This document shows, piece after piece, positions 1 to 7,636 of a stretch of DNA of 64,000 nucleotides. Source of the stretch: Pseudomonas sp. GM18 (GTDB lineage Bacteria; Pseudomonadota; Gammaproteobacteria; Pseudomonadales; Pseudomonadaceae); the NCBI RefSeq assembly GCF_000282195.1, contig NZ_AKJT01000033.1, forward strand, positions 42,110-106,109, written 5' to 3'. Each line of letters opens with the position of its first letter. The stretch's first letter is position 1. Below the pieces are notes generated by a model. That model did not search any database. It saw only the letters and a program-made list of their open reading frames with translations, and was not told where the DNA came from. Both the position numbers and the translations under genes were made by a program.

Positions 1-350
1 GGTGCTTCCCACCCGTGCTTGCTCAGAAGAACCACGCTTGGATGAGGATGGACCACGCTTCGTGTTATCAAAAGCGAGCCGCTTACTGCTGCTGCATGGC
101 TATTTCCGTCGAAAGCAGCACCAATACGGCCCGTAACTTCTGATGGAGCGTGTTCACGAATCAGCTCAGCAAAGCGATCCTCACGCAAGACAGCCACCTG
201 ATAGCTGCTCTTTCCGATTTTCGACGTTGAAAACGTATCGAACAGATAGCCAGCACCCTTGCCATGCTTCTTCAACTCCTTAGCAAAAGCCTCAAAATTG
301 ATCGGCTGACCGGAGCTGATTGAGTTCAGATAGCTGTAGATCCTCGACAT
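1..350 (-). CDS. Hypothetical protein, 3' end beyond the left edge
   Basis: An open frame reads leftward from an ATG at 350-348 and is still open at base 1, giving at least 116 residues. The start is supported by AAGGAA four bases upstream of the ATG. The N-terminus reads MSRIYSYLNSISSGQPINFE, and later parts are polar with no membrane segment or signal peptide. I do not recognise the family. It lies left of repeat copy A, so it would be cargo of the leftmost insertion, and the base composition resembles the low-GC candidate defence genes at 1482-5696 more than the core genes. Only the N-terminal part can be judged here. Confidence that it is a real gene is moderate to good; function unknown. 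Confidence 0.6.
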   Translation of the reverse strand, partial: MSRIYSYLNSISSGQPINFEAFAKELKKHGKGAGYLFDTFSTSKIGKSSYQVAVLREDRFAELIREHAPSEVTGRIGAAFDGNSHAAAVSGSLLITRSVVHPHPSVVLLSKHGWEA

Positions 351-808
351 TGCATTCCTTGCGCTCTGCGAAACAAGTGAACCCATAAGCTCTCTAGGCT
401 ATAGCAACCCGGTTATTCCCCATCCAGACGCTCCAAGACGAGGCAGTGGACCGTTGAAAGCGAACGCTCGGGCGTCGACGCTCAAGTTACTTCTTTGCTT
501 AGCTACGAGCGACACGTACCTAGATAGACCAGTTCGAACTGGGCTTGAATCTCGGGGAAACAACCCTCACCTCCACGACCAACCCTAAAGTAGCGAAGAG
601 CCGCTACCGTTAATTCGAGCTCTGACTCTCTAAAGGCACAACGTTTGTAGTCGCATCATCTCAGGTTTCGACTGCCAAAGCCTTAACCCACATCGGACTG
701 CCTTTGCTGGCAATGGATGGTGGTTCTGCAAGGTGCAGGTGCGTTCTACACCCGACATCAGACTCAAGATCCCTGCCAATTTCTGTTGCGGCGCTACACT
801 GAAAACCA
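351..808. other. Gene-poor stretch left of repeat copy A
   Basis: No frame here has a plausible start, ribosome site and family resemblance; the short frames overlap each other on both strands. A perfect 14-bp palindrome, CCAGTTCGAACTGG, lies at 529-542. It contains a TTCGAAC that resembles a tRNA T-loop, but no cloverleaf can be built around it. The part next to base 350 probably carries the promoter of the leftward gene. Confidence 0.5.
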
Positions 809-966
809 CCATTGCCATAATGGGTCGCTGTCAGAATTCCCATTCGCCGCTCGCGTACCGGGTGCGAGTGGCGGCAAAGGTGGGGGCATCCACACTATTT
901 TCTCCCTCAGAACTATTGATCTAGAGCCAAGTCAAAATGTTCTTCGGCGACCCCGAGAGTCTCTAA
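809..966 (+). repeat. Attachment-like repeat, copy A
   Basis: First of four homologous direct repeats (the others end at 7427, 20267 and 23880). From left to right: inverted repeat CCATT/AATGG at 809-823; hairpin at 845-873 (10-bp arms with one G-T pair); octamers GTGGCGGC at 868 and GTGGGGGC at 880, 12 bp apart; then, 42 bp after the start of the second octamer, an in-frame TAG at 922 followed by codons S-Q-V-K-M-F-F-G-D-P-E-S-L and TAA ending at 966. Homology to the other copies stops right after the stop codon. This is what an attachment site inside the 3' end of a coding gene looks like after insertion. Arm-site and core roles are inferred. Confidence 0.75.
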
Positions 967-1481
967 GCGTAGTCGGGCAGCCTGTGCATCTGATTCTTTC
1001 TGCCTCTCCACAGACTCCACAGACCATGGAAATCCATCCACTTCCAGTGGATAACCACACTCGGGGCATATCTGAGGGCATGCTTTGGATGGTTTGAAAA
1101 GGATGCCCCCAGCCTAAGGTCCAACAGTCCCCTTCTCGAAAATATCATCCGTTACTGTTGTCAAACCGCCATCAAGCGCTATCCGATCACCTCAGTTAAT
1201 GGCGTTGCGATGCCTGTCCCGACCACCGAGCTTAGTCGTCACCCTCCTCGATCTCCCTCGACAAGTCGCCATTATTCTAGTCAGACTTACTTTCCGGCTA
1301 CGCCTCGCTGGCAGGATCAGATCTCCAGCGTTTCGTGGTGCTCTCCTTCAATAGCAGGCCTGCCTCCGAGACCGTTAACATTTGATAGCACAATGGCAGC
1401 TTGATCAAACTTTGGGTAAAATCGACGCACTAGCACGACAAACCCAGCGACCCGTAAATCGCGCCATAGTAAGAGCCAAAC
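967..1481. other. No supported gene between repeat A and the PLD operon
   Basis: Short frames exist on both strands (for instance + 1210-1404 and - 963-1148) but they lack ribosome sites and recognisable products, and they end in conflicting frames. The stretch may hold decayed coding sequence. The promoter of the operon beginning at 1482 should lie in its last 100-150 bases; I see no strong sigma-70 pair that I would name. Confidence 0.4.
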
Positions 1482-3149
1482 ATGGACAGTTTAGAAAGCC
1501 TTTCATCATCTTACCAATACAACGATGCCCTTGAGAGCTTTGACTATGCAGTAGTTCGCATTGCCGTGCTGATACCGCCCAAGTCGGATCAAACCGAGAG
1601 ACCACCCCTCCGTTTATTATATGCCTCGGTTTGGCTCTTGCCACCGGGACGAGAAATACCCTGTAAACGTCATGAAGCGGCAATCAAACGCTTTAAAAAG
1701 GAAAAGGGCGGCATCGCAGTTGATCGAATAGTCATGCGAGCTGAAGACGCTATCAGCTGGTACAGAAGCTCATTTGAAACTTTTACTACACCTATTCCTT
1801 TCCAGGACTCCCGGGGCTCAGATGGTATTCCTCTGGATGTAGCAAGCCTAGACGATTTTCCTAGGTGGCCGCTCTTGGGTGTACCTATGCAAAGTGAAAG
1901 TCTGACCGGGTCATCGGAACGATCTTCTGTCCCTTTCAGAAATATCGGCATCACTCGGTACTCTCGTCGAATCTCCGGAAATCAATCATGGCCAGAGTTC
2001 TTGACCCCCAATGGACGGAGAGACAACGCCGACGAGGCCTTTAAGTTCTTGGAAAGACACATGCATGTCGATCTCAGAGAATATCCAGAATACTTAGGCG
2101 GCCTCACGCTTGCCGTCCCTGACCTAGACGTTCACTCAGTTAGGCAGTTCATCGAACCGAAGAACGAGGGTTCGGAGTCACTTTACTTCCACTTAAAGCC
2201 TCATCCAGGCCAAACCTTACAACACCTTAACCTGACTGTGTTTGAGGGGCAGGAGGGTATGCTGACCTCTTTTCAAACGCTCAAAGTGCCTGAGGATGGC
2301 CTAATAGAAATCAAAAGGCCAACCGCTATTGATACTGCAGGATTGGTTTTAGCGCATGAGCAACGCGGTGTGTTACTACAGACACCTATGCGATCATTCT
2401 TTCGACAAATGCACTTAACGACAGAGGTCGTTGAGCGACGCGTCAGTGTCACCGTGCCGCAAAACGAGGGTAAAAGGAGCGAAGCAGATCAATATCACAC
2501 CGAGAAAAAGACGTTAGCTTCCGCCCAGACTTACGGAGATCCCCAGGACAACTCCGATGCCTTCAAGCGGTTGACTGAGGCCCGGAATGAGCGAAATCTA
2601 AACCACAGTGCCCGCCTATACGATCAAACGTGGTTTGGCACCGGGCAACGCAAGCCGGCGCTAGATCACATCAGAGCCAAAATTAGAAATGCGCGTGTTA
2701 GCGTTTTTATCGCCGACCCCTATTTTGGCGCTACTCAGATCGTGCAATATCTGTTTGCACTTGAGCGCGACGATATTAAAGTTAAAATCCTCACGTCGGA
2801 CTACGCATTCAGCAAGCCCAAAACATCAGAAGGGGATGAGAGGTCGGCAACCTTGGCGGGCGATGATCTCAGCGCGTTAAAAAGTAATATAGAAAAATTC
2901 CGAACCCTGCACAGCAACCCCCTTGAAATCAAGATTGCGCGAACAATCGAGACATACTTCCATGACCGTTTTATCGCTGTAGATGGTCGAGTCTGGATGC
3001 TTGGCAGTTCATTAAATTCGATTGGCGTACGACCAACCTTGATTATGCGGATTCCCCATGGCGAAAAAGTTCTAGACCACCTAAGTCATTTGTTTGATAA
3101 CTCTGCCGCTTTTGAGGGGCTCGCCGAGCGGGACGAATCAGATGCCTAA
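1482..3149 (+). CDS. VPA1262-family protein with C-terminal phospholipase-D-like half-site
   Basis: 555 residues. The first roughly 330 residues resemble the N-terminal domain named after Vibrio parahaemolyticus VPA1262. The C-terminal part from about 390 is a PLD-like domain: strand ADPYFG at 411-416, then H494-D-R-F-x4-D501 followed by GSSLN at 508-512. This is a variant of the HxK(x4)D...GS.N site with Arg in place of Lys. One such half-site per chain means an active centre would need a homodimer or the next gene's product. PLD-family enzymes of this kind can be nucleases. No signal peptide or membrane segment, so cytoplasmic. First gene of a tight three-gene operon; the ribosome site (AAGAG) is weak. 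Assignment to the family is from memory of its motifs, and a defence role is inferred from the company of mcrBC in the neighbouring cassette. Confidence 0.7.
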   Translation: MDSLESLSSSYQYNDALESFDYAVVRIAVLIPPKSDQTERPPLRLLYASVWLLPPGREIPCKRHEAAIKRFKKEKGGIAVDRIVMRAEDAISWYRSSFETFTTPIPFQDSRGSDGIPLDVASLDDFPRWPLLGVPMQSESLTGSSERSSVPFRNIGITRYSRRISGNQSWPEFLTPNGRRDNADEAFKFLERHMHVDLREYPEYLGGLTLAVPDLDVHSVRQFIEPKNEGSESLYFHLKPHPGQTLQHLNLTVFEGQEGMLTSFQTLKVPEDGLIEIKRPTAIDTAGLVLAHEQRGVLLQTPMRSFFRQMHLTTEVVERRVSVTVPQNEGKRSEADQYHTEKKTLASAQTYGDPQDNSDAFKRLTEARNERNLNHSARLYDQTWFGTGQRKPALDHIRAKIRNARVSVFIADPYFGATQIVQYLFALERDDIKVKILTSDYAFSKPKTSEGDERSATLAGDDLSALKSNIEKFRTLHSNPLEIKIARTIETYFHDRFIAVDGRVWMLGSSLNSIGVRPTLIMRIPHGEKVLDHLSHLFDNSAAFEGLAERDESDA

Positions 3150-3774
3150 GCTTTCACCTACTCCCGCAGTGAGTGTCGTCCCGGAAGCTGAGTCTACTCT
3201 CAAACCCCAACTCCTGATTCCTTGCGAGCCCCATTATCGCGAAGAAGGAGCGCAGTATTTTCCCGACATTGCCGCAATTAAGGCAAGGCAGAATGTGGAA
3301 AGAGTACAAATTTTTGACGAGTTTTCCAATGCTATTCTTGCAGCACAGTCACGCGTATGGATTATTGACAAGCGCATCCTTTCCGACGATGGCAAAAAAC
3401 CCAAACACAACCAAAGACTCGAAAAGGTTTCAAACTGGTTTCGGGATACCGACCAGCTTAAATCAGTACGTATTTTAACAGGCGCACCGCCCGATCAAAA
3501 CGAGGCGCTAGATGTATTTTCGGATTTATCCAAAGAGGTCACAGATCGTAGAGGCCCACTTTATCCGCCGCTCGACGCACAGATAAAATTTACAATAAAT
3601 AAGTTCCCCTACATACATGACCGATTCGCGATAATTGATGATGAACTTTGGCACTTCGGGGCTACCGTAGGTGGGTTTCATCGTCACGTGAATGCTGCCA
3701 GCAGAGGATGGGATGTCAACGCTCACAAAGCAATCGACTTCTTTGAGATGGCATGGAAAGGCCTAAGCGACTAA
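3142..3774 (+). CDS. Small phospholipase-D-like protein
   Basis: 210 residues from the ATG at 3142, which overlaps the stop of the upstream gene (ATGCCTAA), a layout typical of translational coupling. An upstream in-frame ATG at 3094 would add 16 residues and a longer overlap and is less likely. The chain carries a second variant PLD half-site: H159-D-R161-F-x4-D166 followed by HFGATVGG at 171-178, the same HxR form as in the 555-residue neighbour. Two single-half-site proteins encoded side by side suggest a heterodimeric catalytic centre, though this is inference. The first 45 residues are Pro-rich and probably flexible. No export signal. Likely acts with the products at 1482 and 3792. Confidence 0.7.
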   Translation: MPKLSPTPAVSVVPEAESTLKPQLLIPCEPHYREEGAQYFPDIAAIKARQNVERVQIFDEFSNAILAAQSRVWIIDKRILSDDGKKPKHNQRLEKVSNWFRDTDQLKSVRILTGAPPDQNEALDVFSDLSKEVTDRRGPLYPPLDAQIKFTINKFPYIHDRFAIIDDELWHFGATVGGFHRHVNAASRGWDVNAHKAIDFFEMAWKGLSD

Positions 3775-3791
3775 TCTAGGAATTTTAATCA

Positions 3792-5696
3792 ATGAACAAA
3801 GAATGGTTGCTACCTTCTGCATATGTATCAAGCACTGAGAAGGATTACAACAGTGCATTAGGCCTTATCAACAACTACGCGGCAGGCAATATTGAATACC
3901 CTCCACAGCTGATTGCACTCATCGAAAATTATTTTTTCGCTCCTGGGGACGCCAAAACTGCGCTCAAAAATTTTGCCAAGCAGCTGAGTGATACGGATGA
4001 GGCTTCGGACATCTTGGACGACGCTGAATCCCTTGCCGTTCTATGTGGGGCAATCATTAGCGTTTGGTCATCTAAAGAAACTGAGGACAGGCTGCCAGCG
4101 CTTTTAGCGCTGATTAGGCATTCTTGGTGGCTTGAGCAGCTCTGGCCTGTCGCTACCGCCACCCTAGCCAGATTGAATGAAAGTTTCAGATCCACTGTCG
4201 TCACCCTTGCCGCTCAACATTTCATCAATGCTGAAGTTAAACTCAACTCAGAACACCCCGAAGATCCCGCTGATCCATTCACACTAGGTGACATTTGGAG
4301 CGGACATATCCGCGAATCACGATCAAACGAATCGAGCTGGTCTTGGGTACGCCTGCTCGCTGAGTTAGACGCTGAACAACTGCTCGCATCGATGAAATTG
4401 ATACGAAACCCTGTACTGCTCAACCGGGTGCTAGAGAGTCCAGAATTTTACCGCAATTATGTTTTATGGGAATGTTTGACTCTCAGAGCGGCACCCAGTT
4501 TTGGGGATGACGGCACTTGGAACGGCGAGATATTGCTTCCGAGCTTGATCAGACATGGCAAATCCATGTTACTTCATGTAGCTGACAGACAAGAGCATCC
4601 AAAGGACATACTGGAAGCTCATGTCAAATACCTGCTTGCTCGTCTGAGGGACACTCTTGCACAGCGATCAGATTTTATCGGAATATTTAAGCGCTGGGGC
4701 ACGTGGATTACTCGTCAGACCCTCAATTTTCCGGCTCATGAGACGCAGCGAAAGACACTCATTGACAGCAATGACCTTCTAATGGCTTTGGCTGACAAAA
4801 TAGCCCCCTCGTTTTCGCCCGCCACATCAAGCGACCTAGACAACAGTTGGGAGCCTTGGGTCTACCAAAGCATGCTTGCACTTTTGCACTCTGAGAAACC
4901 GACCAAATTTTTACCGCCGGACATAACAAGCTTCCTTGGTGAGTGGGATCTCACACTGGAAGAATGGGATTCAGGTAAGGGTCAGAGCCTCAGAGATCAC
5001 GCTAGGCATTACCATGCGACCCGACCAGGCGACTATGCTTGTAAAGTACTTGGGTACTCGATCGCTCTAAGTGGCGACTTTGCTAATGATTGGTTGAAGA
5101 TGTGGGACTGCAGCGTTGCACTGAGAGAGATCCTGGAGTTTAGCCCTACAACCCAAACCTCGAAAAATTGGCGCCCCTCGGACGCATCGAGCCTAATGCG
5201 GACATTAGTCGATATCGGTCTCGGCATACTTGACTGCACAACCTATGAGCCCGAGACCTTGGATACAGAAGCCTTGGCCAAATCAGCCAAACTCTTCGCT
5301 GCGCTATGGTCTGCTACTACTGAAATGCTCAGCATCGACCTATACGGCGACGAATTCTGGGCCCATATACAGCAGCACCTGGCAATACGTCGGATACGTT
5401 GGACTATAGAGCCTGGTCAGCCCGCTGAGTCTGGATACCGCGCCTACTTGGACGAGGCAACACATCCGAAAGCGGCAAACTTATTGAAGTTAGTTTCTAC
5501 AAACACAGGCGCCATTCTCAAGCTTCTGCCACTGCTTGTCCAAAACACCACTAAAGGAAATCTGAGACATCTACTCGCTAAGGCCCAAATCGACATGACA
5601 GCACTGGCCTCTAGCGCGCGCAAATATCAGCAGGCGCCGGAAAGAAAATTCAACATTCATCTTCATCACGTCGATTTGATCGAAGAATTGGGATAG
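3792..5696 (+). CDS. Large helical protein of the PLD operon, unknown family
   Basis: 634 residues, ATG preceded by AGGAA at eight bases. It starts 17 bp after the upstream stop, so it is cotranscribed with the two PLD-like genes. The sequence is rich in Leu, Ala, Trp and acidic residues with repeating amphipathic helices and no Walker, nuclease, protease or DNA-binding motif that I can see. There is no transmembrane segment. It could be a sensor, scaffold or inhibitor for the PLD-like pair, by analogy with multi-gene defence systems in which a large helical protein accompanies small nucleases. I do not recognise the family. Real gene with high confidence; function unknown. Confidence 0.75.
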   Translation: MNKEWLLPSAYVSSTEKDYNSALGLINNYAAGNIEYPPQLIALIENYFFAPGDAKTALKNFAKQLSDTDEASDILDDAESLAVLCGAIISVWSSKETEDRLPALLALIRHSWWLEQLWPVATATLARLNESFRSTVVTLAAQHFINAEVKLNSEHPEDPADPFTLGDIWSGHIRESRSNESSWSWVRLLAELDAEQLLASMKLIRNPVLLNRVLESPEFYRNYVLWECLTLRAAPSFGDDGTWNGEILLPSLIRHGKSMLLHVADRQEHPKDILEAHVKYLLARLRDTLAQRSDFIGIFKRWGTWITRQTLNFPAHETQRKTLIDSNDLLMALADKIAPSFSPATSSDLDNSWEPWVYQSMLALLHSEKPTKFLPPDITSFLGEWDLTLEEWDSGKGQSLRDHARHYHATRPGDYACKVLGYSIALSGDFANDWLKMWDCSVALREILEFSPTTQTSKNWRPSDASSLMRTLVDIGLGILDCTTYEPETLDTEALAKSAKLFAALWSATTEMLSIDLYGDEFWAHIQQHLAIRRIRWTIEPGQPAESGYRAYLDEATHPKAANLLKLVSTNTGAILKLLPLLVQNTTKGNLRHLLAKAQIDMTALASSARKYQQAPERKFNIHLHHVDLIEELG

Positions 5697-6030
5697 TCAT
5701 TGCTCGTAAGTGGTGTCGAAATATAGAAAAAGCTCGCTTTCAGGAAGCACCGGGCGAAGCGCCCTCACCCGTAGGTGAGGGCCAGCGCAGTTAATGTCTC
5801 AGCAATCACAATATGAAATTGGCAAGCCCAATGTAACCGTTCGGGCAACACACCTTCCTGACTCCGTCGCTTGAGGCGATGGCGTTCACCAAATTTTAAG
5901 TGGACGCCCATGCCACAAGAACGCCGCTCCTATGTTGCGTTTGCCGTGACCACGTCTAAGCTGCACCAGGGTCTACTGAACAGCAGGTAACGTCTTCGAC
6001 CCCTAATCGCGACAGGAAACAAGAGGTTGC
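5697..6030. other. Intergenic stretch with overlapping hairpins
   Basis: No gene supported. About 65 bp after the operon stop there is a perfect 9-bp stem with a CGTA loop (arms 5761-5769 and 5774-5782). It overlaps a second hairpin, GGGCG-AAG-CGCCC, at about 5753-5765, so only one can form at a time. No T-run follows either stem, so this is not a classical intrinsic terminator; it may mark the 3' end of the operon mRNA. Confidence 0.45.
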
Positions 6031-6480
6031 ATGTCGCCCGCTACCCACTCTATTCCCAAAGGTATTGCCATGTTTAACATCTTATCTGAAATGCAAGATG
6101 ACTTTTCCAAGATCAACATGCAGAAGCTAGATTCCATATTTGAACTTATTGAAACTGAAAGAGCAGCCGCTCTAGAATTTGCCAGAGATCCTGATGGCTT
6201 TATACAAAAGCAACTTAATGGTGAACACCTACCAAAAGAAACACATTTCCATATTCATATTGATGGTACAACCTCCCCCGTTGACCAAGTTGAAATCACC
6301 AATCGGTTGGTTTTTTCTAGGATCATAAAGCTTCCAGACAACTTGCGGCGGGAGCTTACAAGTTTAGTCAAAGAAAAAAACGCATCACCCTTTGAAATAC
6401 AGACCGAACTAGTAACGCCCGGTAGGCTCTGCAGAACTTGCCGCTATTGCTCTATCGCAATAGTAAGCTGGGAAAAATAA
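6031..6480 (+). CDS. Small protein with NHLP-like segment and Cys-rich tail
   Basis: 149 residues from the ATG at 6031 (GAGG four bases upstream) or 136 from the ATG at 6070, which has AAAGG at better spacing; the later start is at least as likely. The middle (EFARDPDGFIQKQLNGEHLP, then ETHFHIHIDG) resembles the acidic, DP-containing helix followed by a P-x-x-x-x-x-HxH segment of nitrile-hydratase-like leader peptides. The last 20 residues, LCRTCRYCSIAIVSWEK, carry three Cys in a C-x2-C-x2-C pattern. That combination is what an NHLP-type RiPP precursor would show, but no modifying enzyme is nearby and the length is large, so this is a hypothesis. Codon use is AT-rich against its flanks, which suggests separate acquisition. 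It ends about 0.9 kb before repeat B. Confidence 0.5.
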   Translation: MSPATHSIPKGIAMFNILSEMQDDFSKINMQKLDSIFELIETERAAALEFARDPDGFIQKQLNGEHLPKETHFHIHIDGTTSPVDQVEITNRLVFSRIIKLPDNLRRELTSLVKEKNASPFEIQTELVTPGRLCRTCRYCSIAIVSWEK

Positions 6481-6602
6481 CGAACCAATCCTCTAAAGCT
6501 CGATGCTCCGGGGCTAACGCAGCCTGATTCGAATAGAGTTTTTAGCGTACGGGCCGGGAACCGAGCCTCAATGTATGCGTCCGGGCATCAAGCCTTGCGT
6601 GA

Positions 6603-6704
6603 TTAAAACGGTTGCCAGTGATGCGGCAGCAACTGATCGATCTCACTCGCCCGCTGTGTCGGCAGGCGCGTGAGCACGTCCTTCAAATAGGCATACGAAT
6701 CATG
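6603..6704 (-). pseudogene. IS66-family transposase, C-terminal scrap
   Basis: Reading leftward, 33 codons ending in TAA at 6605-6603 spell a peptide containing YAYLKDVLTRLPTQRASEI and ending LLPHHWQPF, which is the familiar C-terminus of IS66-type TnpC transposases. Similarity stops at about 6704 and neither the rest of the transposase nor the small tnpA/tnpB genes follow. It is a remnant of an insertion sequence that once lay in the A-B cassette. Confidence 0.75.
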
Positions 6705-7310
6705 TAGGGAGAACGCCGAGAGACGAAATAGCGCTTTTTGTAATTAATTTTTCAAGCGGTGTCTGCAAAGTTGCAGGCGTTACAACTGCTTCAGGCACCT
6801 TCCCTTTCTCTTAAACCTGCGATGTAAGCCTCGCGCACCTCAGGCCCTCTCCGGATCAGACTCCGAAGCGACATCGGCAACATCCAGTTGCAAGGATATA
6901 GATGACGTGCTTTAAGCCATAAGGTCGCCGCAAACCAATTACACGGATGCAAATGTTGTTCTTTCAGGAGTCCGCTATGGATATGGGTCGATAGCTGCCA
7001 GTCGTAGACGATCGCTTTCGCCAGCCAGATCCAGGAGCGTTAACCGACCCGAATCAGTCAACTTGCCGGAAGGTGTTGCGTTGCTTGAACTGGCCCCATC
7101 GCCGGAAAGCCAGCTCCCTCAGTCAGAGCGCAAATGTTGGTGCCGGGACGGACTATCTATATTGGGTCGAACGCATCTGCGCTCACTGTATAACTCAGAA
7201 AAGTCGGGGTGAACGATGGGGCGGCGAGTGGTAAAAACTTTATGTTCTGACCGAGCGTTGGATGACTGTGGAAGTCCCTAGACAAAGCGATCACTCGCTG
7301 ATAGTGATCC
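6705..7310. other. Decayed stretch between the IS66 scrap and repeat B
   Basis: No intact gene. A minus-strand frame is open over parts of 6800-7040 and reads like degraded coding sequence (with Trp-rich peptides such as KARHLYPCNWML), but it has no start and I cannot name it. An inverted repeat GATCACT/AGTGATC lies at 7289-7309, just outside the repeat-B homology. Confidence 0.4.
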
Positions 7311-7427
7311 TCGATCCATCAAGCGTTGCAAGGGGCAAAACTGGGGGTAAATTTCAATTTTTTCTGCCTAAAACCACCGTGCTAGAGCCAAGTCAAAATG
7401 TTTTTCGGCGACCCTGAGAGCCTTTGA
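7311..7427 (+). repeat. Attachment-like repeat, copy B
   Basis: Same architecture as copies A, C and D: octamer-like CAAGGGGC at 7329 and CTGGGGGT at 7341 (12-bp period), then 42 bp to the TAG at 7383 and the codons for S-Q-V-K-M-F-F-G-D-P-E-S-L with TGA at 7425-7427. The hairpin seen in A, C and D is degenerate here: the left arm (TCGATCC from 7311) no longer pairs with the right one. This copy separates the candidate defence cassette on its left from the biosynthetic cassette on its right. The different sequence immediately after the stop codon marks the junction. Confidence 0.75.
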
Positions 7428-7636
7428 ATCAAACCGGCGCAACGCCTAATCGCTGGCGACCGGGCGCTCACAACGGCCCACAAAAGAGCCGCAGGCACTG
7501 CTGCTGAGCCAAATGGGTGGCGACCAGCAGGGTACGCCAGCCCTCAAAGTCGTATGACAGCGCCTGCCACACCAACCACAGCCACAGGTAGCTGTGGTGG
7601 AACACCACCCAGGTCAATCGGGGCTATCCACAGCGG
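7428..7636. other. Gap between repeat B and the aceE-like gene, with a minus-strand remnant
   Basis: A leftward frame is open from about 7620 to a TGA at 7470-7468 and gives a Trp-rich peptide (for example SYLWLWLVWQALSYDFEGWR) that looks like a protein fragment of membrane type, but has no start codon or ribosome site. I cannot assign it. No terminator hairpin with a T-run is visible after the leftward operon. Confidence 0.35.

Noticed and set aside
529..542. Possible tRNA gene because of TTCGAAC in a palindrome
   Set aside because: No acceptor, D or anticodon arms can be drawn around it on either strand.
922..966. MFFGDPESL as a free-standing micropeptide or leader peptide in each repeat
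   Set aside because: No ribosome site precedes the ATG, and the conserved frame extends upstream of it to SQVK, which fits a gene 3' end better than an independent small gene.
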